NCBI GenBank assembly: GCA_964647485.1
Contig: CAZYHV010000016.1
Coordinates: forward strand, 19,676-83,675
Direction of reading: 5' to 3'
DNA from: FW021-bin31 sp964647485
GTDB lineage: Bacteria; Bacteroidota; Bacteroidia; Chitinophagales; Chitinophagaceae
Length of the DNA stretch: 64,000 nucleotides
Part shown: piece by piece, positions 25,549 through 35,271 of the stretch
Layout of the letters: every line of letters starts with the position of its first letter
How positions within the stretch are numbered: the first letter of the stretch is position 1
Program-made: the position numbers and the translations under genes
The notes under the pieces: generated by a model
What the model saw: the letters and a program-made list of their open reading frames with translations, nothing else
Databases searched by the model: none
Told to the model about the DNA's origin: nothing

Positions 25549-27093
25549 TTGGATAAAGAATTAATTATAAATGCGAAATCTTCCGGGGTGGATATTGCCC
25601 TGTTGGAAGATCGAAAGCTGGCGGAATTACATCATGAAAATGAGGATGTTCAGTTTGGCGTAGGAGATATTTATTTGGGTAAAGTGCGAAAACTTATGCC
25701 CGGATTAAATGCGGCCTTCGTGGATGTTGGGTATGAACGCGATGCTTTTTTACACTATACAGACTTAAGCCCGCATGTCCGATCATTGTTGAAGTTTACC
25801 AAAATGTGTATGGGTAAAAACAACAAAAAGGAGATGGACTTTGCGAAGTTTACAATCGAGCCTACGATTCTTAAAACAGGCAAAATTACGGACGTTCTCA
25901 ATAAGCGTCCGAACCTTTTGGTTCAAATTTTAAAGGAACCTATTTCTACAAAGGGTCCCAGATTGACTTGTGAGATCTCTCTTCCCGGACGTTTTGTCGT
26001 CTTGACTCCTTTTAATGATATGGTAGCGGTCAGTAGAAAAATTACCTCTTCTGATGAACGAAAACGTTTAAAGAAAACCGTAGAAGCAATCCGACCCAAA
26101 AACTTTGGGGTCATTGTTCGTACGGCAGCAGAAGGGAAAACGACAGCTGAATTACATGGAGATTTATTGGAATTGAAAGAAACCTGGAGCTCCATCCAGA
26201 AAAACCTTAAAGGAACTACCCCTCCTGCCAGAATATTAACAGAACAAAATCGTACGACGAGTATTCTCAGAGATTTATTGAATGAAAATTTTAATAAAGT
26301 CGTCGTTAATGACAAAGGAATCTATAACGAAGCCAAAAATTACATCAAGAAGGTAGCTCCAAAGAAAAAAGACATTGTTTCTTATTATCATGATGATGGT
26401 ATTTTCGATCGCTTTGGGATTACACGACAGGTGAAGAGATCCTTTGGAACAACGGTGAATTTGAATAGCGGAGTTTACCTGATTATCGAACACACAGAAG
26501 CTTTACACGTCATAGACGTAAATAGTGGGCACAAAAGTTCTTCTAACAATCAGGAAGAGAATGCGGTGGCTTCTAATTTGGAAGCTGCGAAGGAAGTCGC
26601 TCGACAATTGAGATTAAGAGACTTAGGTGGGATTGTGATTGTGGATTTTATTGATATGAAACTTCCTGAGCATAGGAAGCAGGTCTATCATGCGATGCAG
26701 GAATTTATGAAATCTGATCGGGCACGGCATTCTATTTTATCTATTTCTCGCTTTGGACTGATGCAGATTACAAGACAAAGGGTAAGACCGGAGCTGGAAA
26801 TCTCTACTTCGGAGCTGTGTCCTACTTGCCATGGTACCGGGAAAGTAGGTCCTTCTATTCTAATTGCCGATAAAATAGAAAGAAAATTAAAATACCTGAT
26901 TGAGAAAAATTATAAAAAACTAAAATTACAAGTGAACCCGATTTTATATGCCTATTTAAAGAAAGGAGTCTATAATAAACAATGGAAATGGTTCCTCTCT
27001 TTAGGGCAATGGGTACAGATTAAATCGGATACTTCCTGTAATCTGATTGACTATAAATTCATGGATGAACATGGAGAAGAAATAAAAATATAA
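25549..27093 (+). CDS. rng: Ribonuclease E/G family protein
   Basis: This 514-residue protein starts at TTG; the ATG at 25530 is out of frame, and the N-terminus MDKELIINAKSSGVDIALLE matches the family. An S1 domain with an inserted long loop spans about 35-130 (VGDIYLGKVRKLMPGLNAAFVDVG). The 5'-sensor/RNase H-like region follows, with catalytic aspartates in HVIDVNSG and VIVDFIDM. The zinc-link CPTCHGTG is present. It lacks the long scaffold tail of E. coli RNase E, so it is RNase G-like: endonucleolytic rRNA and mRNA processing in the cytoplasm. The 207 bases before it hold no other gene that I can see. Confidence 0.93.
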   Translation: MDKELIINAKSSGVDIALLEDRKLAELHHENEDVQFGVGDIYLGKVRKLMPGLNAAFVDVGYERDAFLHYTDLSPHVRSLLKFTKMCMGKNNKKEMDFAKFTIEPTILKTGKITDVLNKRPNLLVQILKEPISTKGPRLTCEISLPGRFVVLTPFNDMVAVSRKITSSDERKRLKKTVEAIRPKNFGVIVRTAAEGKTTAELHGDLLELKETWSSIQKNLKGTTPPARILTEQNRTTSILRDLLNENFNKVVVNDKGIYNEAKNYIKKVAPKKKDIVSYYHDDGIFDRFGITRQVKRSFGTTVNLNSGVYLIIEHTEALHVIDVNSGHKSSSNNQEENAVASNLEAAKEVARQLRLRDLGGIVIVDFIDMKLPEHRKQVYHAMQEFMKSDRARHSILSISRFGLMQITRQRVRPELEISTSELCPTCHGTGKVGPSILIADKIERKLKYLIEKNYKKLKLQVNPILYAYLKKGVYNKQWKWFLSLGQWVQIKSDTSCNLIDYKFMDEHGEEIKI

Positions 27094-27121
27094 ACAAAGA
27101 ATACAGGAGAATATATAGGAG

Positions 27122-27158
27122 ATAAGGGTAAATATGGTTTGATGTTTGCCCTTATTTT
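27122..27158 (+). terminator. Terminator-like hairpin after RNase G
   Basis: ATAAGGGTAAA (27122-27132) pairs with TTTGCCCTTAT (27145-27155) with one G-T pair, followed by a short T run. It separates rng from the next gene, which begins 25 bases later. Confidence 0.6.
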
Positions 27159-27182
27159 CATTAACTAAACGGTTAGGTTGTG

Positions 27183-27872
27183 ATGAAAAATAAAAATTTA
27201 CTCAAGGCGGGGCTTTTAATGCTGTTGACTACCATGTTTTTTTTGATGAGTAATCCGGTAATGTCAAAAGGGGATAGTGCATATGTAAAAATTCTTTCTT
27301 TCTCAGTAAAATATGTACCGGCAAGTAAAGCAGTGAATATTCATTGGATAACAGAAGAGGATAGAACGGGGGTACAATATATTATTGAACGGTCTCTGGA
27401 TAGTAATACGTTTCGAATGATTGGATATGCGAAAAGTAATCAGGATGCTGAAGGGAAGAAAGACTATTATTATTATGACTCTGATCCCATTGGAGGAGTG
27501 ACTTATTATAGAATTAGAGAGATTCCGGATACTGCCAGACAATATGTGACTCCTTCTGAGAGAGTGAGTACTCCCATTTCTCAGATGTCATTGGTGCAGT
27601 TGCTACTTTCTAAAGATAACACAGAATTGGATTTCGCTATTGTTTCTCCGGATGAAGCAAATACTGAAATTCTCATTGCGGATGTCCAGGGAAAGATCAA
27701 ATCTTTTTTCACTCTTACATTAAAAAGAGGAGCTAATACACGAAGTGTTTATACGGGGAATCTGGCGCCGGGAGTTTATTTTTTACAGGTAAATAATAAG
27801 GATAACGGAAAGTCTGTTATGAAGCAATTTATTATTCCGGAATCTTCCTCTGACGGTTTAGAAGAGTTCTGA
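27183..27872 (+). CDS. Secreted protein with T9SS-like C-terminal domain
   Basis: ATG 27183 is preferred to the GTG immediately before it; the product is 229 residues with a signal peptide (LMLLTTMFFLMSNPVMSKGD). Residues about 35-135 look like a fibronectin/Ig-type domain (VNIHWITEEDRTGVQYIIERS, GVTYYRIREI). Residues about 150-225 resemble a type IX secretion sorting domain: ILIADVQGKIKS and NLAPGVYFLQVNN then KQFIIPE. Such proteins are exported through the outer membrane by the T9SS. No catalytic motif is visible. It converges on murF-alr with one base between stop codons. Confidence 0.65.
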   Translation: MKNKNLLKAGLLMLLTTMFFLMSNPVMSKGDSAYVKILSFSVKYVPASKAVNIHWITEEDRTGVQYIIERSLDSNTFRMIGYAKSNQDAEGKKDYYYYDSDPIGGVTYYRIREIPDTARQYVTPSERVSTPISQMSLVQLLLSKDNTELDFAIVSPDEANTEILIADVQGKIKSFFTLTLKRGANTRSVYTGNLAPGVYFLQVNNKDNGKSVMKQFIIPESSSDGLEEF

Positions 27873-27873
27873 T

Positions 27874-30387
27874 TCATTCTTGTGTATATACACGAATAAT
27901 TCTACGAGAAAGCCCAGTTAATAACTCATAAGGGATGGTTCCGCCGTTTTGGGAAACTTCTACTATTTTGGGAGCTTCACCAAAAACAGTCACATATTCT
28001 CCTTCTTCAGCTTCGGGAATATGGGTAATATCAAGCATGAGCATGTCCATACATACTTGTCCAATGGTGGGAGCATATTTTCCATGGATGTACATCTTTC
28101 CTTTTCCTAAACCCAGGCTTCGGAGATAACCGTCCGCATAACCTAAAGCTACAATGGCAATCCTCTTTGAATGAGACACTTTCCCGGATCTTCCATATCC
28201 TACCGTTTCTCCGCTTTTTATTGTTTTGATTTGTGAGATCACTGCTTTTAAGGTGTGAACAACTTCTAATTTCTCCTGAATCGCCGGCTCAATGCCGTAA
28301 AGACCAATCCCTAATCTGACCATATCATATTGTAGATAAGGATGACGACTTATACCGGAAGAATTAACCATATGTCGAATGACAGGATAGGAAAGATTTT
28401 CTTTAATTTGAAGGCTCATCTTTTCAAATAAATGTCCTTGTGCTTTAGTAAAGCTGTCCATTGTAGGATCTTCACTGGCGGCCAGATGGCTAAAAATTGA
28501 AATGACCTGTAGGCTATCTTGTTCTTTAAGGAATCGGACTAGGGTCGGAAGATTTTCCTCCATGAAACCTAGCCGATGCATTCCGGTATCTAAATTCAAA
28601 TGTATAGGATAGTGGGTAATCCCTAAAGAAGCGACCTTTTTCCTAAAGGAGTATAGCATGGAAAGAGTGTATATTTCCGGTTCTAATTCCCATCGGATTA
28701 GGTCTTCAAAATAAAAAGGATCCGGATTCAAAATGAGAACAGGTAAATTAATCCCTTTTTGGCGTAAATGTATGCCTTCATCAATATTTGCGACAGCTAA
28801 ATAATCTACTCGGTGATATTGTAATAATCCGGCAATCTCGGCACTACCACTCCCGTAGGAAAATGCTTTAACCATCACCATGGTTTTAACTCCCGGTTTT
28901 AATAAAGATTGATAGGTTTTTAGATTATGAACAACTGCATTTAAGTTAATGGTTAATTCTGTCTGATGTTTCTTTTGTTCGAGGAGCCTATTAATCTTTT
29001 CAAAAGCAAAACTTCTTGCGCCTTTAATGAGTATGATTTCATCTTGAAAAGGAAAATCTTTTTCTGAAAAAGAATGATTTTTAATGGATGCAATAAAATC
29101 CGCTGTTGTAGGATAAAAATTTTTGTTAGAAAGATCTTTGAATAAGGATTGACAGGAGCAAAGCTTTGGTCCAATACCAATGAAGCGATCGATCTTTTTT
29201 GCTATGAGTACATTCACAATTTTCTGATACAGTTCTTGTCCTTCAACTCCCGATTGTTCGACATCGCTTAAAATAAGGGTGTGTTTGTTTTTTTGATTTT
29301 GATGAAATAAAAAATCTAAGGCAACTTTGATTGAAGTGAAATCTGAATTATAACTATCATTAATCAATATGCATTCTCTAATTCCCGGTTTCATTTCCAG
29401 TCGCATGGCAACTGGTTGGAGCTGTTTCATCCGCTTGGTAATAACTTGTCTTTTGAGTCCTAAATACAACAACAAACACCAACAGTGTATGGCATCTTCA
29501 ACAGACCCTTTATCGGTAAAAGGAATTTGAATAATCTGTTCCTCTTGCTGAAAGATACCTTTAATACATGAATGAGAAGATCCGTCTTTTTTTATTTCTG
29601 TAATGAGGAGGTCGGCATTACTTTCTTTTTGAGTGCTCCAAGAGAATAGCTGTAGATCATTACCTTCTTGATTCGTTTTCCTTTGAAAGTGAGCTATCTC
29701 TTTTGTTAAAAGATTTTCTTCTTTATGAAAAATGAGGATTTGTGCATTCTTAAAAAGTAAAAGTTTTTGTCTTATTTTTTCTTTTTGACTTTTAAATCCT
29801 TCTGCATGAGCTTCTCCAATATTGGTAAATATACCTATAGAGGGTCGTATCATCTTTTCCAATTTTTCCATCTCTCCGGGTTGTGAAATTCCTGCCTCAA
29901 AAAGTGCTATTTCATGCGAGGCATTCATTTCTGCAATTGATAGAGGTACCCCCGTTTGGGAATTAAAACTTTTAGGACTGCGAACCATGTGAAAATCGGG
30001 ATGTAACAATTGAAAAAGCCATTCTTTAACTATTGTTTTTCCATTGCTACCGGTTATCCCTACTACAGGTATAGAGAAGTTATTTCGCCAGGCAGTTGCT
30101 AATTTTTGTAGAGCAGATAAGGGATGGGGTACTTGAAAAAAGGTAGCTTCAGGGAAGGGAATAATATCAAAATTCCGGCAGACTAAAAATGCTCTGACCC
30201 CTTTATTATATAATTCATTTATGTATTGGTGTCCATCCTGTTGTTCTGTTCTTAAAGCAACAAAAAGGGTTTCTGAAGGATGCAAAAGTCTTCTGCTGTC
30301 AGTAAGTAACAGGCTGATTGTCTGGTCGTTGCTACCAACCGTAGGCAAATGAAGAATCTTTGAAATCTGCTCAATGGTATATTTCAC
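27874..30387 (-). CDS. murF-alr: Bifunctional MurF (UDP-MurNAc-tripeptide:D-Ala-D-Ala ligase)/alanine racemase fusion
   Basis: This 837-residue fusion is typical of Bacteroidota. Residues about 1-450 are MurF, with ATP-binding GITGSNGKTIVKEW and domain 3; they attach D-Ala-D-Ala to the peptidoglycan precursor. Residues about 470-837 are a PLP-dependent alanine racemase: MVKAFSYGSGSAEIA carries the PLP lysine, HLNLDTGMHRLGF, YDMVRLGIGLYG and VCMDMLMLDIT follow. The fusion couples D-Ala production to its use in wall synthesis in the cytoplasm. The terC gene lies 4 bases upstream, so the two are co-transcribed. Confidence 0.93.
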   Translation of the reverse strand: MKYTIEQISKILHLPTVGSNDQTISLLLTDSRRLLHPSETLFVALRTEQQDGHQYINELYNKGVRAFLVCRNFDIIPFPEATFFQVPHPLSALQKLATAWRNNFSIPVVGITGSNGKTIVKEWLFQLLHPDFHMVRSPKSFNSQTGVPLSIAEMNASHEIALFEAGISQPGEMEKLEKMIRPSIGIFTNIGEAHAEGFKSQKEKIRQKLLLFKNAQILIFHKEENLLTKEIAHFQRKTNQEGNDLQLFSWSTQKESNADLLITEIKKDGSSHSCIKGIFQQEEQIIQIPFTDKGSVEDAIHCWCLLLYLGLKRQVITKRMKQLQPVAMRLEMKPGIRECILINDSYNSDFTSIKVALDFLFHQNQKNKHTLILSDVEQSGVEGQELYQKIVNVLIAKKIDRFIGIGPKLCSCQSLFKDLSNKNFYPTTADFIASIKNHSFSEKDFPFQDEIILIKGARSFAFEKINRLLEQKKHQTELTINLNAVVHNLKTYQSLLKPGVKTMVMVKAFSYGSGSAEIAGLLQYHRVDYLAVANIDEGIHLRQKGINLPVLILNPDPFYFEDLIRWELEPEIYTLSMLYSFRKKVASLGITHYPIHLNLDTGMHRLGFMEENLPTLVRFLKEQDSLQVISIFSHLAASEDPTMDSFTKAQGHLFEKMSLQIKENLSYPVIRHMVNSSGISRHPYLQYDMVRLGIGLYGIEPAIQEKLEVVHTLKAVISQIKTIKSGETVGYGRSGKVSHSKRIAIVALGYADGYLRSLGLGKGKMYIHGKYAPTIGQVCMDMLMLDITHIPEAEEGEYVTVFGEAPKIVEVSQNGGTIPYELLTGLSRRIIRVYTQE

Positions 30388-30391
30388 ACTT

Positions 30392-31330
30392 TTATTTTAT
30401 GCTTTCTTTTTCTGTTCTCTTGTTTTTATATAAAGATAGCAAAATAGATCCTGCCAAACAAAAGACAATCACGGCCAGTGATGCAATAATCGGTATATGA
30501 AGTTGGAAGATCTCTACCAGCATTTTTAATCCGATGAAGATTAATATGATAGCAATTCCGTGTTGCAAATATTGGAACTTGTTCGCAGCTCCTTTAAGAA
30601 GAAAAAAGAGTGATCGTAGACCTAAAACAGCAAAGATATTGGAAGTATAAATAAGCATAGGAACTTGTGTTATACTGAAAACTGCAGGAATAGAATCTAA
30701 GGAAAATACCAAATCTGTTATTCCCAAGATAACCACCACCACCATAAGTGAAGTGAAATATCTTTTTCCGTTTTTCTTCATACTATATTTTCCTCTTGGA
30801 GGATCATCTGTAATTCTGAAATGTTTCTTTATAAATCGGTAAGCCGGATTTTTATCTAACTCAACTTCATCTTCTTTATGGCTGATAAACATTTTAAAGC
30901 CGGTATAAACCAAAAAGGCGCCAAAGAAATAAAGGACCCAATGAAACCGGCTGACAATGGCTACTCCTACGGTAATGAAAATAATCCTAAGGACGATAGC
31001 GATCAAGATACCAATCAAAAGAGTTCGCCCATATTCATGTTCATCAATTTTAAAAAAGTTAAATATAATAATGAATACAAAAATATTATCAATGGATAAG
31101 GACCATTCCATGAGATAGGCACTGAGATAACTAACCGCCATGTTATGTCCATCTTCAAACCAAATAAAAACTCCAAATGCCAGAGATAGACCGATCCAAA
31201 AACAAGTTTGAATTAATGCTTGTTTTAAAGAAATTATTTTGTGACTTTTACTAAATAATCCGAGATCGAATACCAAAGCCACAAGTAATACAATGCCAAA
31301 AATAAGATAAGTCCATTCTTTTGCAGACAT
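30392..31330 (-). CDS. TerC family integral membrane protein
   Basis: This 312-residue protein has about eight to nine membrane segments. Family features are LVFDLGLFSKSHK, AYLMEWSLSIDNIFVF and GITDLVFSLDSIPAVFSI, whose conserved Asp residues in membrane segments may bind metal. Relatives (TerC, Alx, MeeF/MeeY) export manganese and help load exported enzymes, or contribute to tellurite resistance. Co-transcribed with murF-alr. A -7 box TATATTTG lies on the minus strand at 31358-31365, back to back with the prs promoter. Confidence 0.88.
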   Translation of the reverse strand: MSAKEWTYLIFGIVLLVALVFDLGLFSKSHKIISLKQALIQTCFWIGLSLAFGVFIWFEDGHNMAVSYLSAYLMEWSLSIDNIFVFIIIFNFFKIDEHEYGRTLLIGILIAIVLRIIFITVGVAIVSRFHWVLYFFGAFLVYTGFKMFISHKEDEVELDKNPAYRFIKKHFRITDDPPRGKYSMKKNGKRYFTSLMVVVVILGITDLVFSLDSIPAVFSITQVPMLIYTSNIFAVLGLRSLFFLLKGAANKFQYLQHGIAIILIFIGLKMLVEIFQLHIPIIASLAVIVFCLAGSILLSLYKNKRTEKESIK

Positions 31331-31462
31331 TTCTAAATATATTTAATCAGATAGAGGCAAATATAATGGCAATAAACTACAAATTCTTAATCTACTCAGA
31401 TTTTTGAAGGGGAAAAGTATTTATTTTTTGATATTTAGTTTCGGTGATGTTATTGTATTGTT

Positions 31463-31470
31463 TATCTTTG
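31463..31470 (+). promoter_or_regulatory. Candidate -7 box (TATCTTTG) upstream of prs
   Basis: TATCTTTG matches TAnnTTTG, 35 bases before the prs start. The -33 element is imperfect (TTTC near 31438-31441). Confidence 0.45.
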
Positions 31471-31504
31471 TCCATTATATTTTCAACAGTACTTCAATAA
31501 TTCT

Positions 31505-32446
31505 ATGCAGCCTTCAGTTAAAATCTTTTCGGGAAATCAGGCGCATGTCCTGACAGACAAGATTGCTTTAAGATATGGTACCGAACAAGGACGTATCAAT
31601 ATTCAAAAATTTAGTGATGGAGAATTTCAACCGGTCTTTTTAGAAAGCATCCGGGGGGATTATGTCTTTTTGGTACAGAGTACCAATTCGCCATCGGATA
31701 ATCTTATGGAGCTTTTGCTGATGATAGATGCAGCAAAAAGAGCTTCTGCAGGGTATATTACAGCTGTTATTCCATATTATGGTTTTGCCAGACAGGACAG
31801 AAAAGACAAACCCAGAGTAGCTATTGGGTCAAAGTTAATTGCCAATATGTTAGCTACTGCAGGAGCGGATCGCGTGATTACCATGGATTTACATGCGCCT
31901 CAGATTCAGGGTTTTTTCGATATTCCCGTGGATCATTTGGACAGTTCTGCAATTTCTATTCCTTATGTGCAGCAACTTAACTTAGAAAACCTTACCTTTG
32001 CGTCCCCTGACGTGGGAAGTACGAATCGAGTGAGAGAAGTAGCTGCTTATTTTGGTGCAAATATGGTTATTTGTGATAAACAAAGAAAGCGGGCAAATGA
32101 GGTGGCTTCCATGACCGTAATTGGGGATGTGGAAGATAGAGATATCGTCTTGATTGATGATATCATTGATACCGGAGGAACCTTGACAAAGGCGGCAGGG
32201 ATGTTGAAAGAAAAGGGGGCTAGATCAGTGAGAGCTTTTTGTACGCATCCTGTGTTGAGCGGCAATGCCTATGAAAATATCAATAATTCGGCTTTAGAAG
32301 AATTATTGGTATGTGATACCATACCGCTGAGAGAGGATTCTCCAAAAATAAAAGTGGTGGAAGTGGCAGATTTGTTTGCAGTTGCAATCAGAAATGTTTA
32401 TGAAAACCGTTCTATTACCAGCTTGTTTATTCATGGTCGGCAATAG
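31505..32446 (+). CDS. prs: Ribose-phosphate pyrophosphokinase
   Basis: This 313-residue protein is of normal length. It makes PRPP from ribose 5-phosphate and ATP for nucleotide, His and Trp synthesis. Visible motifs are the flexible-loop and ATP region YYGFARQDRKDKPR, DLHAPQIQGFFDIPVDHL, and the PRPP-binding loop VLIDDIIDTGGTL. Cytoplasmic. It is followed 35 bases later by rplY on the same strand, a common pairing. Confidence 0.95.
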   Translation: MQPSVKIFSGNQAHVLTDKIALRYGTEQGRINIQKFSDGEFQPVFLESIRGDYVFLVQSTNSPSDNLMELLLMIDAAKRASAGYITAVIPYYGFARQDRKDKPRVAIGSKLIANMLATAGADRVITMDLHAPQIQGFFDIPVDHLDSSAISIPYVQQLNLENLTFASPDVGSTNRVREVAAYFGANMVICDKQRKRANEVASMTVIGDVEDRDIVLIDDIIDTGGTLTKAAGMLKEKGARSVRAFCTHPVLSGNAYENINNSALEELLVCDTIPLREDSPKIKVVEVADLFAVAIRNVYENRSITSLFIHGRQ

Positions 32447-32481
32447 AAAATCGATACTGTAATTTTTTAATTTTTAGATAT

Positions 32482-33117
32482 ATGAACACAATAACTATCG
32501 AAGGACAACTCAGGAGCGAAACCGGCAAAAAAGCGACCCGCCAGCTACGTTCTGAGGGACTAACGCCTGGTGTTATTTATGGGGGCCCGAAAGAAATCAG
32601 CTTCTCAGTACCGGAATTGGCTTTTAAAGATTTAATTTATACCTCAAAATTTCAGGTAGCTGAAATCAAACTAGGAGAGAATACCTATAAAGGAGTATTG
32701 AAAGACCTCCAATTTCATCCTGTAACAGATGAATTAATCCATGTCGATTTCCTGGAATTGGTAGAAGACAAGACAGTCGCTGTATCTATTCCTCTTCATT
32801 TTGTTGGACAGTCGGAAGGAGTAAAAGCCGGAGGTAAACTTTTAAGAAAATTGAAGTCCTTAAAGGTAAAAGCCTTGCCTAAAGACTTGAAAGAATCGAT
32901 TGAAATTGATGTCGAAAAGCTACAATTAGGAGAAAATATCCGTGTAGAAGATGTTAAAGAGGATAATCTTGAAATATTAAATTCTCCAAGAATTCCTATT
33001 GCTTCTGTAATTTCAACACGTAAATTACTTCAGAAAAATATAATTGAAGAACCGGCGGATGAAGGAGAGGAAGGAACAGAAGCAGAAGAAAAGACAGAAA
33101 CTGAAGCAGAAGCTTAG
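32482..33117 (+). CDS. rplY: 50S ribosomal protein L25/general stress protein Ctc
   Basis: This 211-residue long-form (CTC/TL5-type) protein has an N-terminal 5S rRNA-binding domain (about 1-90, with RSETGKKATRQLRSEGLTPGVIYG) and a C-terminal beta domain (about 95-185). The tail after 185 is low-complexity and Glu-rich (EEPADEGEEGTEAEEKTE), which is common in Bacteroidota copies. It binds 5S rRNA in the large subunit. A strong terminator follows. Confidence 0.93.
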   Translation: MNTITIEGQLRSETGKKATRQLRSEGLTPGVIYGGPKEISFSVPELAFKDLIYTSKFQVAEIKLGENTYKGVLKDLQFHPVTDELIHVDFLELVEDKTVAVSIPLHFVGQSEGVKAGGKLLRKLKSLKVKALPKDLKESIEIDVEKLQLGENIRVEDVKEDNLEILNSPRIPIASVISTRKLLQKNIIEEPADEGEEGTEAEEKTETEAEA

Positions 33118-33148
33118 TTCAGAAATAAGCTATAATTTTTTAAAAACT

Positions 33149-33178
33149 AAGCCCGGTCGCTATGAACCGGGCTTTTTT
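33149..33178 (+). terminator. Intrinsic terminator between rplY and pth
   Basis: GCCCGGT (33151-33157) and ACCGGGC (33166-33172) form a perfect GC-rich stem with an 8-base loop, followed by six T. It lies 14 bases before the pth start, so pth transcription depends on read-through or a promoter I cannot see. Confidence 0.92.
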
Positions 33179-33191
33179 CTTATAGAAATTT

Positions 33192-33761
33192 ATGAAGTAT
33201 CTTATCGTTGGTTTAGGAAACATAGGAGCTGAATATGCCCATACCCGCCATAATATTGGTTTTGATGTGGTGGATGCCTTTGTTGAAAAATCAGGAACTA
33301 CTTTTCAATCTGATCGCTTAGCAGATGTGGCCAATGCCAAGTATAAGGGAAGGAATTTAATCATTATCAAACCAACAACTTACATTAACCTAAGTGGAAA
33401 GGCTGTTAAATATTGGATGAATAAGGAAAAAATTCCTTTGGAAAAAATATTGGTTATCGTAGATGATTTGGCACTGCCCTTAGATACCCTGAGACTTCGG
33501 GCGAAAGGAAGTGACGCCGGTCATAATGGATTAAAAAACATTCAAGAATTGATTGGCTCTACTCAATATCCGAGATTACGTTTTGGTATTGGCAATGATT
33601 ACCGTAAAGGACAACAGATAGATTTTGTGTTAGGAAGTTGGAGTCAGGAAGAAAAACCTATTGTAGAAAAGAAAATCGCTGCTTGTTCAGAATTGATTCA
33701 GAGTTTCGTATTTGCAGGTGTTTCAAATACCATGAGTAAATATAATGCGATGAAATTTTAA
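33192..33761 (+). CDS. pth: Peptidyl-tRNA hydrolase
   Basis: This 189-residue cytoplasmic enzyme frees tRNA from prematurely released peptidyl-tRNA. Family motifs are VGLGNIGAEYAHTRHNIGFD with the catalytic His, IIKPTTYINLSGKAV, VIVDDLALPLDTLRLRAKGS and DAGHNGLKNI with the tRNA-binding Asn. The ORF is of normal length and starts at ATG. It lies immediately after the rplY terminator, an order frequently seen in bacteria (rplY-pth). Confidence 0.95.
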   Translation: MKYLIVGLGNIGAEYAHTRHNIGFDVVDAFVEKSGTTFQSDRLADVANAKYKGRNLIIIKPTTYINLSGKAVKYWMNKEKIPLEKILVIVDDLALPLDTLRLRAKGSDAGHNGLKNIQELIGSTQYPRLRFGIGNDYRKGQQIDFVLGSWSQEEKPIVEKKIAACSELIQSFVFAGVSNTMSKYNAMKF

Positions 33762-33864
33762 TCCTATATGGTAGGAATTTCGACTATCTGAAAAAGGAAA
33801 AATATCAATGAATGAGATGCGTTTTTTCAGTATCGCTTTGATATTTATATTATACGGTTAGCAA

Positions 33865-35130
33865 TTAATTTGCAGAAGAAGGGGTAGCTCCATAGTCAGC
33901 GACTCCTAATAGTTTCCATATAGGATCTACATGGTAAACTTGTTTGTTAAAACGGTTACTAAGAATAATAACAGTGGTATGTTTGTCCTTTAATCGATAG
34001 AAGGAAGAAGTATTTCCATGCCACCATCCGTTGTGATATACAATCTCTCTACCATCCGGATAGCAAAGTAAATGCCATCCAAAGCCATAATTTTTCAGTC
34101 CCGGATATTCATGACTATATGGGGTAAAAGCTTCTTTTAATTCCTTCTTTGTAAATAAATGACCCGGATAAAGGGCTTTGCTCCATTTAAGAAGATCTTC
34201 TGCAGTACTATATACATTTTTATCACCTACAACACCATCAAAACATTCGTTGTCAATCGGTCGGGTACGATAATCGTAGGTTAAACTTCGATTGGGATAA
34301 GTTCTGCCGGTATTGGGATTATAAACATAGGTATGTTTCATTCCTAACGGATCAAAAAAGGTTTTTTTGAAGAAGTTTTCCAGAGACATTCCTGTCACCT
34401 TCTGAATGATAGCTCCAAGTAGCATAAAGTTCGTATTCGTATAACTATAGTGCTTGTTAGGAGGATTGTAACGGTCAGGATGATGTTTAATCATCATGTC
34501 GATAACATCTTGATTACTCATTAAACTACTGATGTCATCTTTATAATCTCCGACAAAATAAAGATATTCCGGAAGACCACTTCGGTGTGTTAGTAAATCT
34601 TTTATGGTTACACCGGGATAATCTAATTTGGGGAAGAATTTTTGAATAGAATCACTCACTTTTAGCTTTCCTTCCTTTTGTAAATATAGAATTCCCATGG
34701 AAGTAAAAGGCTTGGAAGTCGAGGCTAATTGAAAGGTAGTGTTTTTTGTAATAGGAGTTTTAGTGGCAAAATTGGCATATCCTTGGTGTTTCTCAAAAAT
34801 AATAACACCTTTTCTGGCTACCAACATTGATCCATTAAATCTTGATCCTAAGGTATGATTATAGAAATAGTTTAATCCTTTTTGGATTTTCTTTGTCTCC
34901 GGTGAAGAAAGTACTGATTTTTTGTGAAAAGCAACAGAATCATAATAAGCTTTAGCTTCAAAGTAAGAACTATCTATATAGTCTTCCTCTGAGGACTCTC
35001 CCCGTGTCTGACAAGACTGTAGAAAAGGAAACAGGAAAAGAATTCCTATGATTAAAAAAAGTGAATCATAGTTATTCTTCTTCCTAAAACGAAAAAATAA
35101 ATGATTGATATTTTTTTTCGATAAAAGCAT
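33865..35130 (-). CDS. Serine hydrolase lipoprotein, class C beta-lactamase-like fold
   Basis: This 421-residue protein has a long basic N-terminus before the hydrophobic segment LIIGILFLFPFLQSC, whose last residue is the lipidated Cys. The penicillin-binding/beta-lactamase domain spans about 90-400. FQLASTSKPFTSMG carries the SxxK catalytic Ser/Lys and HYSYTNTNFMLLG the YxN motif; the C-terminal HNGWWHGNTSSF occupies the place of the KTG box. Such proteins are usually peptidases or esterases rather than resistance enzymes. Periplasmic. Monocistronic. Confidence 0.85.
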   Translation of the reverse strand: MLLSKKNINHLFFRFRKKNNYDSLFLIIGILFLFPFLQSCQTRGESSEEDYIDSSYFEAKAYYDSVAFHKKSVLSSPETKKIQKGLNYFYNHTLGSRFNGSMLVARKGVIIFEKHQGYANFATKTPITKNTTFQLASTSKPFTSMGILYLQKEGKLKVSDSIQKFFPKLDYPGVTIKDLLTHRSGLPEYLYFVGDYKDDISSLMSNQDVIDMMIKHHPDRYNPPNKHYSYTNTNFMLLGAIIQKVTGMSLENFFKKTFFDPLGMKHTYVYNPNTGRTYPNRSLTYDYRTRPIDNECFDGVVGDKNVYSTAEDLLKWSKALYPGHLFTKKELKEAFTPYSHEYPGLKNYGFGWHLLCYPDGREIVYHNGWWHGNTSSFYRLKDKHTTVIILSNRFNKQVYHVDPIWKLLGVADYGATPSSAN

Positions 35131-35236
35131 GATGCAAAGATAAGAAAAACAATAAAAAGGTCTATTCTTATGTCATATCTGTTTTGCTTTTTTCAAAAAA
35201 GATGCCAGAATTTTTATAATTAATTTAATAGATAAG

Positions 35237-35244
35237 TATCTTTG
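35237..35244 (+). promoter_or_regulatory. Candidate -7 box (TATCTTTG) upstream of serA
   Basis: TATCTTTG matches TAnnTTTG and ends 27 bases before the GTG start of serA. I see no good TTTG at the -33 position. Confidence 0.4.
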
Positions 35245-35271
35245 CTGAAAATCAACTAAAAACTTAATATT